Shown in pieces: positions 56,251 to 64,000 of a stretch of 64,000 nucleotides of DNA. Made by a program: the position numbers and the translations under genes. The notes below the pieces were generated by a model. It was given only the letters and a program-made list of their open reading frames with translations, searched no databases and was not told where the DNA came from. The stretch lies in contig JANXYB010000046.1 of assembly GCA_025350325.1 (NCBI GenBank), forward strand, positions 1-64,000. The letters run 5' to 3'. This stretch comes from Acidobacteriaceae bacterium (GTDB taxonomy: Bacteria; Acidobacteriota; Terriglobia; Terriglobales; Acidobacteriaceae). Position 1 is the stretch's first letter; each line of letters opens with the position of its first letter.

Positions 56251-56952
56251 ATGAAGAAGTTTTTGCTGATCGCAGGTCTTTTGGGGATTTTGTGGGCGGT
56301 GCCGAGTGCCAACGCCGCGGATATGAACGGAACTTGGAAAGGAGCTTTTGACTTCAACGGCAACAGCGTCCCGTTGACATTGACCCTGCACGTTACTGGT
56401 ACCACGGTTGAGGGCACGGTTGAGGGCATGCCGACTACGCCGGCAGAGATTCACGACGGTAAAGTGGACGGGGACACTATTACCTTCTGGGTGAACACGG
56501 ACTACCAAGGACAAACCTATAAGATCACTTACAAAGGCAAGGCGTCAGCCGATCAAATCGATTTTAATTTTGGCACGGAAGACGGAAGCTTCGCTGCGTC
56601 AATGGTCGCGAAGAAGGGCGGGGCTCAAGAGCCTGCAGCCAGCGCCATGGATGTGACCGGAATCTACAAGGGCTCACTGGATGTGAATGGAACCACCGTG
56701 CCGCTGACCTTCAACCTGAAGAGTGCGGGCCTCGCTGTGACGGGCACGATGGAAGGCACGGGAGCGACACCGATTGAGATTCACGATGGGAAGCTGGATG
56801 GCGATACGCTGACCTTCTGGCTCGATTCGCCGTACCAAGGGCAGACCTACCACCTTGAGTATAAGGGTAAAGTCACGCCGGGACAGATTGATTTCTCGCT
56901 GGGCATTCCCGATGGCAGTTGGAGTGCGACGGTTACGGTAAAGAAGACCTAA
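56251..56952 (+). CDS. Secreted protein with two tandem beta-rich repeats
   Basis: The 233-residue protein has a signal peptide ('FLLIAGLLGILWAVPSANAA') and two homologous domains of about 95 residues (about 24-118 and 133-233). Both contain '..G...FNGNSVPLTLTL'-like strands, 'EIHDGK.DGDT.TFW' and 'YQGQTY...YKGK....QIDF'. It looks like an internal duplication of a small extracytoplasmic binding domain. A strong GAGGAGAG site precedes the ATG. No enzyme motif is seen. Confidence 0.75.
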   Translation: MKKFLLIAGLLGILWAVPSANAADMNGTWKGAFDFNGNSVPLTLTLHVTGTTVEGTVEGMPTTPAEIHDGKVDGDTITFWVNTDYQGQTYKITYKGKASADQIDFNFGTEDGSFAASMVAKKGGAQEPAASAMDVTGIYKGSLDVNGTTVPLTFNLKSAGLAVTGTMEGTGATPIEIHDGKLDGDTLTFWLDSPYQGQTYHLEYKGKVTPGQIDFSLGIPDGSWSATVTVKKT

Positions 56953-56978
56953 GCAGTCCCGACCGCGATTTGGGCCTA

Positions 56979-57486
56979 CTAAGGTGCAGCTGGCAACGTG
57001 TAGGCGAATTTGTACGAGTGCTTGCCGGCAGTAATGACGATCGTCATGGTTCCCGGAGATGCCAACGAGATCTCCGGTGCCAGACCCCGGGACCACTTTA
57101 ACGGCGAGATCGAAGTTGCCATGGTCCATGGTGCCACTGTGCTGTAGCGCGAACGAGCCGCTATGGCCGCCCAGTTTGCCGGTGACCTGTTCAATGGCAA
57201 CATAGCCAGCCGCACCTTTCGACGGGTCGCCCGCCCCGAGCATTTCCCCTTTGCTTCCCGCTTCAAGATCCCCATGAAACTGTTTGTCGAGCAGGGTGCG
57301 ACCAATGCCTGTGCCGGTGGTGGCATCGTCAGGAGCCAGAGGAGATGTCTTCACTACGAAAGTGCCTTCTGCGTGTTTGGTCATCACCGAATCCTTTTGG
57401 GGAGATGTTGAGGCGACGGCCTGAGCATCGAGGTGAACGCAAGGGACGAGAAAAGCAACGAAGCAAAGGGCTGTCAGGCGCAACAC
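56979..57486 (-). pseudogene. DUF3224 protein with a C-terminal frameshift
   Basis: The reading (GTG near 57486; the track uses 57504) has a signal peptide and a DUF3224 body: 'AEGTFVVKTSPLAP', 'GIGRTLLDKQFHGDLEA', 'GYVAIEQVTGKLGGHSGSF', 'DLVGISG'. There the frame changes; in the second frame it ends 'TMTIVITAGKHSYKFAYTLP'. Removing one G from ATCTCCGGGAACC restores '...ISGTMTI...', so the shift is in a GGG run near 57060. Only the last ~23 residues are affected; an error or a recent mutation is equally possible. Confidence 0.75.
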
Positions 57487-57596
57487 AATCGGCACACTCC
57501 CCAAGCATGAGATGCGAGTTTAATGTTGGGCGGCCGGGTTCAAAGATGAAATCGTGGCTGCGCGAATTTACTCTGTGCTAAAGATCCTGACCAGCA

Positions 57597-58928
57597 CTAC
57601 TTCACATGGATTACAGGGTTGCGTTCTGGATGAGCCGGATCTTTGACGATGTGTCCGCCTTGCATGACAAAGACTACGTGCTCCATCACAGTGATGTCGG
57701 CAAGCGGGTTGCCCTGCACTGCGACGACGTCGGCGAATTGTCCAGGCTCGAGTGTGCCGACGTCTTTGTCTTTGCCGAGCATGGTGGCGGCGTTGATTGT
57801 CGCGGCTTGGAGAGCGCCGAGCGGCGAGAGGCCACCGCGCACCAAGGCACCGAATTCCTTTGAAACGGACTGGTCGACGTCGGCATCGTCTACGCCGTAG
57901 ACGATGCGAATGTGGTGGGCGAGCGCGAGCTTGAATGCGGGGCCTTGTGCGGCCATGATTTCAACGCCCTTGGCATAGGAATCGGGGTCGCGGCCTTTGC
58001 TGAGGCCGGTTTCCATGTCGTGTTGAAAGCAGTAGAGGGTCGGCACGAGCCAGGTATGATGCTGCTCCATGAGCTGCGCGCCATCCTCGTCGAGCATGGT
58101 GCCGTGTTCGATGGAGTCAACGCCGGCGCGGACGGCGGCCTTGATGCCGACAGCTCCTTCGGCGTGGGCCATAACTTTTTTGCCTGCACGATGGGCCACT
58201 TCAACAGCCTCGGCCATCTGCGGTTCGCTTAATTCCTGTACATGAAAATCGGAGATGGCATCCATGACGCCGCCCGTCGCCATGAGCTTGATCCAGTCGG
58301 CTCCATACTTGATGTCGCGACGGACCACGTGCGCGACGTCGTCAACAGTGTCGGCGGTGTTGCGGCCGCGAGGTAATTCAATGTCAGGAGAAAAGGGAGC
58401 GCCGTCGCCATGGCCGCCGGTGATTGAAATGCAACTGCCAGCCGCGGTGATGCGAGGGCCGAGAATGAGGCCACGCTTGACGGAATCGCGCAGGGCGAAC
58501 TGCGGATAGTCGGGCGGTCCCTCGCAGGCGTCGCGCACCGAGGTGAATCCGTGGTCGAGCCACAGTCGCAGGTTGTAAATGCCCCACACGGTGGCCTGCG
58601 GGATGGAAGTGCGCAAGTGGGCAGCGAAGTTTTGCGTGGTGGGGTCGGAGAGAATGTGTCCGTGGGCATCGATGAGACCCGGAAGCACGGTGTACGCGGA
58701 GAGGTCCGTGATGGGGATGCCGGCCGGTGTGGCTTGAGCGATGGATTGAATGCGATCGCCGGCAATAAGAATGTAGACGTGCGAGCGCACTTCCCCCGAC
58801 CGCACGTCGACGAGCTTCCCGGCTAAGACGGCCTGGGTCACGGCAGGCTGTTGAACTTGCTGAGCGGCGGACGTGAATGCAATCAGGAGAGCGGCGGCGG
58901 AGAGCAAAAGAAGTCGGCTGCGCATCAT
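57597..58928 (-). CDS. Secreted amidohydrolase (Xaa-Pro dipeptidase-like)
   Basis: The protein has 443 residues with a signal peptide ('LLLLSAAALLIAFTSAAQ'). Metal-dependent hydrolase motifs are present: HxH in 'GLIDAHGHIL', the Lys in 'ADWIKLMATGG', His in 'VMAHAEG' and 'SIEHGTML', and an Asp in 'VYGVDDADVD', slightly different from the usual GTDAG. A C-terminal 'GTLEPGQFADVVAVQGNPL' is typical. It probably hydrolyses peptide or cyclic amide bonds in the periplasm. Confidence 0.87.
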   Translation of the reverse strand: MMRSRLLLLSAAALLIAFTSAAQQVQQPAVTQAVLAGKLVDVRSGEVRSHVYILIAGDRIQSIAQATPAGIPITDLSAYTVLPGLIDAHGHILSDPTTQNFAAHLRTSIPQATVWGIYNLRLWLDHGFTSVRDACEGPPDYPQFALRDSVKRGLILGPRITAAGSCISITGGHGDGAPFSPDIELPRGRNTADTVDDVAHVVRRDIKYGADWIKLMATGGVMDAISDFHVQELSEPQMAEAVEVAHRAGKKVMAHAEGAVGIKAAVRAGVDSIEHGTMLDEDGAQLMEQHHTWLVPTLYCFQHDMETGLSKGRDPDSYAKGVEIMAAQGPAFKLALAHHIRIVYGVDDADVDQSVSKEFGALVRGGLSPLGALQAATINAATMLGKDKDVGTLEPGQFADVVAVQGNPLADITVMEHVVFVMQGGHIVKDPAHPERNPVIHVK

Positions 58929-59129
58929 GTTTGATTGAAGGTATCACCGCTTGTGTACGCCACCAAAGAAAATTGCGTCGTGGATGGGAAGCATGTCATG
59001 AACGTGTGTGAGATATGAGGGGTTTGAATTAGACGCGGGCAGTGACAGAGCAAGCGGGGTTTTTCTGGTGAAAATAGAGGACCATGATGGGATGCGGCAT
59101 GGTCCTCTGTGATTTGCGATTGATGCGGA

Positions 59130-61757
59130 TTATTGGCCGGTTCGCGTTTCAAGCCACTGCTTCAAGTTTGGCTCCTGCAGCGAACGAAACTCGATGCAGC
59201 CATTGATGCGTTCGATGGAATGCTTGAGCGCCTGATCAGACGCTGCGACTTTGTGCGCGGAGAAAAATGTCTGCACATCATCCCGACCGGACTCGGAGCA
59301 GAAGGCTGCTGCGGAACCAACCAGAATGCTGCCGGAGTTTGTGGTCAATTGCGTTTTGACTTTGTCCCAATGGCCCTGGATGTACTTCCAAGTCAGATCG
59401 CGGGTCTCATCGGACTGCAGTGGAATCGCAAGTTGGATGGTTGCGTCCTGGTTGCGCACTTTGCCTGAGAGCGCATAGTCAAGCGAACGTTCGGCGAGCG
59501 CTGGATCTTCGAATTCTGCAAGCAGATGCAGCGCGCCGATCTGGGCCTCAGGATTGGTGGATGTTTCGTACACCTTTTGAAGCTGCTCAAACAATTCCGC
59601 GTTGCCATTGCGAGCCGCGACCGCCAGGGCGGTGCGTGCAAATGTTGCATCGACCGACGCGGGGTCGGCGATGTACTTTGCTGCGACTTGCCGCGACTCA
59701 GCGAGCACGGCAGGGTCTTTGGCAAGCCCAAGCGTGCCGAAGAGTTCAGCGCGCAATTCGCGTTTGTTCGGCGAATCGTTGTCGGATGGTGGTCCGAGCT
59801 TCGCGTACTCGGGCGCAAAGGTAGTGCGCACCCACGACTCGAGTGCTGCTTTCTCCTTAGGCGTGGCTGCGATGCGCGCATACACGGTTTCAAAGCCACC
59901 GAGGGCTGCGGAAATCACTTCGGTATTTGGATCGGCTTTAACCGCTGCGACCAGGTCGAGGTAAGCGCCGATGGGGGATTTGTTGACGCGCACCTGGGCC
60001 CACTCGTCGCCGATCAACCTGATGCGCTCCGGGGGTGTGAGTACGGTTTCGATGCGGGATACGAGACCAGCATAGACATTCGCTGAATACGCGGTGCGGT
60101 AGTATCCCTTGCCGCCTGCGTTCGCAAAGAACACCTTATCTGTTGGGACCTTGAGTTCAGTGTCTGTCGGCGTGAAAACCTGGCAATCTTGATTGGAACC
60201 GCTGGTCTTGAAGCAGACCGGCACCATCCATTTTTGTGAAGCATCGGGTTGGATGGCGGGGCTGAGGTAGAAGCGCCTCTGCGCGACTGTGACGCGGCCC
60301 CCTGTGGGTTCTCCCAACGTGATGAGGGGCTCGCCAGGTTGGGCGACCAGGCTCTGCATGATCTTGTCTACCGGTTTGTGGCTGTTGGCGGTTTGCGCGC
60401 CCCAGAAATCCTCAGCGGTGGCATTTGAATAAAGGTGGGCCGCAAGGTAGTTATGCACACCTTTGCGGAAGGTTTCGGGACCGAGATAATTTTCAACGCT
60501 TAGCAGCACGGCGCCGGCTTTACCGTAGGCGATGCCGTCGAACATCTGGTTGATCTCGTCGGGCGTTTCGGCCTTGGCGCGAATGGCACGGGTGGTGGGT
60601 TGCGAGTCGAGATTCAGTGTGTTTTCCATATCTGAAATCACAGCTTCATCAATATTCCATTCTGGATGCATGGCTTCGAGCGGCTTGTTCTCCATCCACG
60701 TCGCGAAGCCTTCATTGAGCCAGATGTTGTCCCACCACTGCATGGTGACGAGATCCCCAAACCACTGATGCGCCATTTCGTGTGCCACAACCAGGGCGAC
60801 TAGTTTTTTCGCGCCGACTGAGGCGTTTTTTTCGTCCAGGAGCAAAGCAGTTTCGCGGTAGGTGATAGCGCCGAAGTTCTCCATTGCGCCGGCTTCAAAG
60901 TCGGGCAGGGCTATGAGGTCAAGCTTCTTGAGGGGGTAGGGAATTCCGAAATAGGTGTTGTAGTAGTGCAGGATGTATTTCGCCACATCGACGCTGTAGG
61001 GTGTGAGGGCGACCTTGTCGGGGGTAGAGCAGGAGCGGATGGTTACGCCATCCTGTTCACCGGTGGAGCATTTGAAATCGCCAACGAGGAATGCGACGAG
61101 ATACGTCGACATTTTTGGCGTGGGGAGAAATTTGAGCGTGTGTTTCCCTGCTAATGGGCCGGGCGTGTCGGTCGCGATAGGGCTATTCGAAATCGCGGTG
61201 TCGTTGGCATCGATGACGAGAGACACATCGTAGGTGGCCTTAAAGGCCGGCTCGTCAAACGACGGAAACGCGCGGCGGGCATCGGTCGGCTCAAACTGGG
61301 TGACAGCGTAGTTGCGGTGTTCCGTTTTGGATAGATAAAAGCCGCGCAGTTCGTTATTCAGGATTCCCGTGTAGTTGATTGCAAGAGTCGCTTTGCCGGC
61401 GGGCAGCTTTTGGGGCAAGGTGAAAGTAGCCTGCTGCTTTTGCTCATCAAGTGTGACTGTGGCCTTCTGCTGTTTGCCGCCAGCGGAGACGGTCACGGAT
61501 TGAAACGCAATTTCGGCGGCGTTGAGAGTGATCGCGTTGACTGGCTCAGTCAGGGATAATTCGATCGACTCGACGCCTGAAAATGTTGCTGCCTTAAGAT
61601 CGGGAGTCAGCGTGAGCGTATAGCTCTCCGGCCGCACAGTGGATGGAAGGCGCTGGGCATGCAGGGAGCAGACCGGAGCCATAATCAAGCCAGCGATTGC
61701 GACGAAAAGAAAAGGGCGTGTCTTTGACATGGGAAGGATGAAGAAACGAATTTTCAT
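59130..61757 (-). CDS. M1-family metalloaminopeptidase
   Basis: The protein has 875 residues with a signal peptide. The M1 exopeptidase motif 'GAMENFGAITYRE' (about 289) and zinc site 'HEMAHQWFGDLV' (about 325) with the downstream Glu in 'NEGFATWMENK' are intact, followed by the long helical ERAP-like C-terminal domain. It removes N-terminal residues from peptides, here probably in the periplasm. GAGG lies upstream of the ATG. This intact gene contrasts with the broken M1-type gene at 32 kb. Confidence 0.92.
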   Translation of the reverse strand: MKIRFFILPMSKTRPFLFVAIAGLIMAPVCSLHAQRLPSTVRPESYTLTLTPDLKAATFSGVESIELSLTEPVNAITLNAAEIAFQSVTVSAGGKQQKATVTLDEQKQQATFTLPQKLPAGKATLAINYTGILNNELRGFYLSKTEHRNYAVTQFEPTDARRAFPSFDEPAFKATYDVSLVIDANDTAISNSPIATDTPGPLAGKHTLKFLPTPKMSTYLVAFLVGDFKCSTGEQDGVTIRSCSTPDKVALTPYSVDVAKYILHYYNTYFGIPYPLKKLDLIALPDFEAGAMENFGAITYRETALLLDEKNASVGAKKLVALVVAHEMAHQWFGDLVTMQWWDNIWLNEGFATWMENKPLEAMHPEWNIDEAVISDMENTLNLDSQPTTRAIRAKAETPDEINQMFDGIAYGKAGAVLLSVENYLGPETFRKGVHNYLAAHLYSNATAEDFWGAQTANSHKPVDKIMQSLVAQPGEPLITLGEPTGGRVTVAQRRFYLSPAIQPDASQKWMVPVCFKTSGSNQDCQVFTPTDTELKVPTDKVFFANAGGKGYYRTAYSANVYAGLVSRIETVLTPPERIRLIGDEWAQVRVNKSPIGAYLDLVAAVKADPNTEVISAALGGFETVYARIAATPKEKAALESWVRTTFAPEYAKLGPPSDNDSPNKRELRAELFGTLGLAKDPAVLAESRQVAAKYIADPASVDATFARTALAVAARNGNAELFEQLQKVYETSTNPEAQIGALHLLAEFEDPALAERSLDYALSGKVRNQDATIQLAIPLQSDETRDLTWKYIQGHWDKVKTQLTTNSGSILVGSAAAFCSESGRDDVQTFFSAHKVAASDQALKHSIERINGCIEFRSLQEPNLKQWLETRTGQ

Positions 61758-61777
61758 GTGGTCCTCGTTGGGGTTAG

Positions 61778-61933
61778 TTAGTCAATGCGCTCGCGCCGCA
61801 AATTGTTGAGGTCTGGGATTGCACCCACGGTTGCAATGTTGAGGTAATTCAGCGCGGCGATCGTGCCCCAATTATTGTAGGTGAAATTGCCAAGCAGATA
61901 TACGCCGCCGCGGGCAGGGGAGTTCCTCGGGAA
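61778..61933 (-). pseudogene. Start-less C-terminal gene fragment
   Basis: Between lspA and the M1 gene the minus strand has an open frame of about 50 codons with no start codon, ending in TAA: 'RGGVYLLGNFTYNNWGTI', then 'LNYLNIATVGAIPDLNNLRR'. The composition is protein-like. It looks like the 3' end of a lost gene. It is not in the ORF track. Confidence 0.4.
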
Positions 61934-61966
61934 CTAAAGTTAAGCGTTGCACTGGTTTGGTGACGA

Positions 61967-62491
61967 TCAAATTTGTGGCGCCGGGGTGGCCGGAGCTATA
62001 GCTTTTTTCGTAAGCAGCGATTCGAGCACGAGAAGGCACGCACCAATCACGATGGAGCTATCGGCGATATTGAAGTCGGGCCAGTGATAGCTGAAAATTT
62101 GGACTTCGATAAAGTCGACGACTGAGCCATAAACGATGCGGTCGTGAAGGTTGCCGAGGGCTCCGGCAAAGATCAGGGCCAAGGCAACGGTGGTGATGGT
62201 GAGCCGGTCGCCGAGGCGGATCATGGCGATGAGTACCGCCAGTGCCGCCACCATTGAAAAAGCAATCAAAGCCCAACGCACCGTGTGCGGGGAGGCCGTG
62301 TCGGCGAAGAGGGAGAAGGCTGCGCCTTCGTTGAGCCAATGACTGATCCGCAGGAAATGGGGGATCACGGGAATCGCATCGCCGAGGGGAATGCGCGCGG
62401 CCACCAGCGTCTTGGTAAGGCGATCGGCGAAGATGATGATCGCCGAGATCGTCAGCAGCCACGGAAGGCGGCGTGGTGCCTTGAATCTCAC
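61967..62491 (-). CDS. lspA: Lipoprotein signal peptidase
   Basis: The track's long N-terminus (from 62965) is antisense-like and overlaps ileS. GTG 62491, six to seven bases after GGAGG and overlapping the ileS stop, gives 174 residues. Four membrane spans and the catalytic Asp motifs are present: 'NLHDRIVYGSVVDFI' and 'FNIADSSIVIG'. It cleaves prolipoprotein signal peptides, such as that of the TIG lipoprotein in this window. The ileS-lspA pair is widely conserved in bacteria. Confidence 0.93.
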   Translation of the reverse strand: MRFKAPRRLPWLLTISAIIIFADRLTKTLVAARIPLGDAIPVIPHFLRISHWLNEGAAFSLFADTASPHTVRWALIAFSMVAALAVLIAMIRLGDRLTITTVALALIFAGALGNLHDRIVYGSVVDFIEVQIFSYHWPDFNIADSSIVIGACLLVLESLLTKKAIAPATPAPQI

Positions 62492-64000
62492 TGTGCTGCC
62501 TCCGTTAGCTGCGGCGGCTGGACGCCCATTTCGGTCAGCGCGTCGTGGCAGCGCGTGCATACGTTTTGCCAAATGCCGTAGTCTGCGACTGCGGGCATGA
62601 AGTTCCAGCAGCGGGCGCATTTGTGGCCGGAGGCGGGCACGGCGGTGACGTTGAGTTCCGCGCCTTCGATTACGGTGACTGCTGACACGTTGATGATTTC
62701 CTTGAGGCCAGCGGCATGGCGCCGCAGCAGGGCAAGTTGGTCGCCGCTTGCGGTGATACGCAATTCTGCTTCGAGGGCCTTGCCGATAATCTTGGCCTGC
62801 CGGGCTTCTTCGAGCTTGCGCAGCGCGGCGTCGCGAACCGCGAAGATCTGTTTCCATTCTTCGAGTAGAGTCTCGGGGTCTTCTGAGAAGACGTCTGCCG
62901 GCGCCGGAAACTGCGCGAGATGCACGCTGGCTTCGCGGCCTGCTATCGCGGGCAGGTATTCCCACACTTCGTCGGCGGTAAAGCTGAGGATAGGCGCGGT
63001 AAGCCGTACCAATGCTTCAGTAATTTTCCAGAGCACGGTCTGGGCGGAACGGCGCGCGTGACTGGTGGGCGCAAAGGTGTACATGCGGTCTTTGAGTGCG
63101 TCGAGATAGAAAGAACTCAGGTCGACGATAGCGAATTCATTGACCGCTTGATAGATGCGATGAAATTCGAACGCCTGGTACCAAGCGAGGATTTTCTCAG
63201 TGAGGTCGCGAGTGCGGGCGAGCATGTAGCGATCAAGCGGCAGCAGGGCAGTCTCTTTGATCTGGTCGCGGTCGTGAACGAAGCCGCTGAGATTGCCAAG
63301 CAAAAATCGGAAGGTATTGCGCAACTTGCGGTAGAGTTCGGCGCAGCGTTGCATCAGGTTTTCGCTCGCGGCCATGTCTTCGCGGAAATCAATTGAAGCA
63401 ACCCAGAGGCGAACGATTTCGCCGCCCATGCGGTTGGCGATGTCTACGGGATCGACGCCGTTGCCCAGCGACTTCGACATGGCGCGGCCTTGTTCGTCGA
63501 GTGTCCAACCCGCAGTGACAACGTGAGAATAAGGCGCGTGACCGCGCAGAGCTACCGACGTGAGCAGCGAGGAGTGGAACCAGCCGCGATGCTGATCGCC
63601 GCCCTCAAGATAGAGGCACTCGGTACCTTTATTTTCCTGGAACGACTTGTAGGCCTGCCTAAGATCGGGGTCGGACTCGCAGACTGCGAACCAACTCGTA
63701 CCAGAGTCGAACCATACGTCGAGGATGTCCGTTTCTTTGCGGAATGTTTTGCTGCCGCAGTGGGCGCAGGTTGGATTCGCCGGGAGCAGCTTTTCGACCG
63801 TGGTGGTATGCCAGGCTTCCGCTCCGTGCTGATCGAAAAGCTCGATGATTTTGCGATTCAATGCAGGATCGAGGATTGGTTTCTCGCAGCTTTCGCAGAG
63901 GAAAACTGCGATGGGTACGCCCCAGATGCGCTGGCGGCTGATGCACCAGTCAGGGCGGGTAGCGATCATGTTGGTGATGCGTTCCTTGCCCCATGCCGGA
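62488..64000 (-). CDS. ileS: Isoleucyl-tRNA synthetase (5' end off window)
   Basis: The frame runs to the right window edge; the track's start at 63969 is internal ('PAWGKERITNMIATRPDWC' precedes it). It has 'WCISRQRIWGVPI', 'GWFHSSLLTSVAL', 'TAGWTLDEQGRAMSKSLGN' (a KMSKS-type loop), an anticodon-binding helical domain and the C-terminal zinc finger 'HKCARCWNF...CTRCHDAL'. It charges tRNA-Ile. About 500 residues are visible, roughly the C-terminal half. Its stop overlaps lspA. Confidence 0.96.
   Translation of the reverse strand, partial: PAWGKERITNMIATRPDWCISRQRIWGVPIAVFLCESCEKPILDPALNRKIIELFDQHGAEAWHTTTVEKLLPANPTCAHCGSKTFRKETDILDVWFDSGTSWFAVCESDPDLRQAYKSFQENKGTECLYLEGGDQHRGWFHSSLLTSVALRGHAPYSHVVTAGWTLDEQGRAMSKSLGNGVDPVDIANRMGGEIVRLWVASIDFREDMAASENLMQRCAELYRKLRNTFRFLLGNLSGFVHDRDQIKETALLPLDRYMLARTRDLTEKILAWYQAFEFHRIYQAVNEFAIVDLSSFYLDALKDRMYTFAPTSHARRSAQTVLWKITEALVRLTAPILSFTADEVWEYLPAIAGREASVHLAQFPAPADVFSEDPETLLEEWKQIFAVRDAALRKLEEARQAKIIGKALEAELRITASGDQLALLRRHAAGLKEIINVSAVTVIEGAELNVTAVPASGHKCARCWNFMPAVADYGIWQNVCTRCHDALTEMGVQPPQLTEAAQ

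Noticed and set aside
56674-56978. C-terminal part of the long minus ORF over the two-repeat protein
   Set aside because: It is run-on translation after the DUF3224 frameshift, antisense to a well-supported gene.
62493-62965. N-terminal extension of the lspA ORF
   Set aside because: Arg/Pro-rich reading opposite no known domain, overlapping ileS; the GTG at 62491 with GGAGG is the proper start.

Overview
The window is a bacterial chromosome segment that most resembles Acidobacteriota (Terriglobia/Acidobacteriaceae). This is inferred from the gene content: a very large Oar-type TonB-dependent receptor with an N-terminal carboxypeptidase-regulatory domain, TIG/IPT and SPD2-type surface proteins, many secreted right-handed beta-helix proteins, short intergenic repeats of a kind common in that phylum, and frequent TTG/GTG starts behind strong Shine-Dalgarno sites. 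No rRNA or marker gene fixes the species.

Layout. (1) 1-5.7 kb: surface proteins. A glycoside hydrolase runs off the left edge (absent from the ORF track), followed by a TIG/beta-propeller lipoprotein and a small outer-membrane barrel. (2) 5.7-30 kb: an exopolysaccharide-type region. It holds an NTase/thymidylate-kinase-like fusion coupled to an APH-fold kinase, two paralogous beta-helix proteins, a GT4 glycosyltransferase, an O-antigen ligase/polymerase-like protein, a DUF192-PilZ fusion (probable c-di-GMP sensor), another beta-helix protein, a VOC protein, and a compact ACP-FkbH-SGNH-MBOAT operon. A patch of decayed genes (15.2-18 kb) interrupts it. (3) 30-34.5 kb: an ArsB/SLC13-type permease and a degenerating pair (M1 peptidase remnant plus frameshifted membrane protein). 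(4) 34.5-41.8 kb: a CusCBA-type heavy-metal RND efflux operon with a NosL-like overlapping gene and a 16-bp TetR-type palindrome upstream. (5) 42-49.3 kb: a secreted serine hydrolase with five C-terminal tandem repeats, the Oar-like receptor and a secreted beta-propeller. (6) 49.3-50.1 kb: a repeat-rich intergenic stretch. (7) 50-64 kb: mostly housekeeping genes: HAD hydrolases, an aminotransferase, an MBL-fold hydrolase, secG, tRNA-Leu(GAG), threonine ammonia-lyase behind a likely attenuator, an amidohydrolase, an M1 aminopeptidase, lspA and ileS (runs off the right edge).

The strongest candidate for an undescribed system is the ACP-FkbH-SGNH-MBOAT operon (24.8-29.7 kb). Its logic parallels D-alanylation (DltC-DltB-DltD), but FkbH would load the carrier protein in place of the adenylating enzyme DltA. 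It would be expected to put a glyceryl-type group on the polysaccharide made by the neighbouring genes. The DUF192-PilZ protein next to the polymerase suggests c-di-GMP control, and related GGTRAC boxes lie upstream of two of the beta-helix genes.

At least five genes carry frameshifts or deletions. One has a clear internal deletion that removes its catalytic centre, so real decay is present. The single-base shifts could instead be sequence errors.
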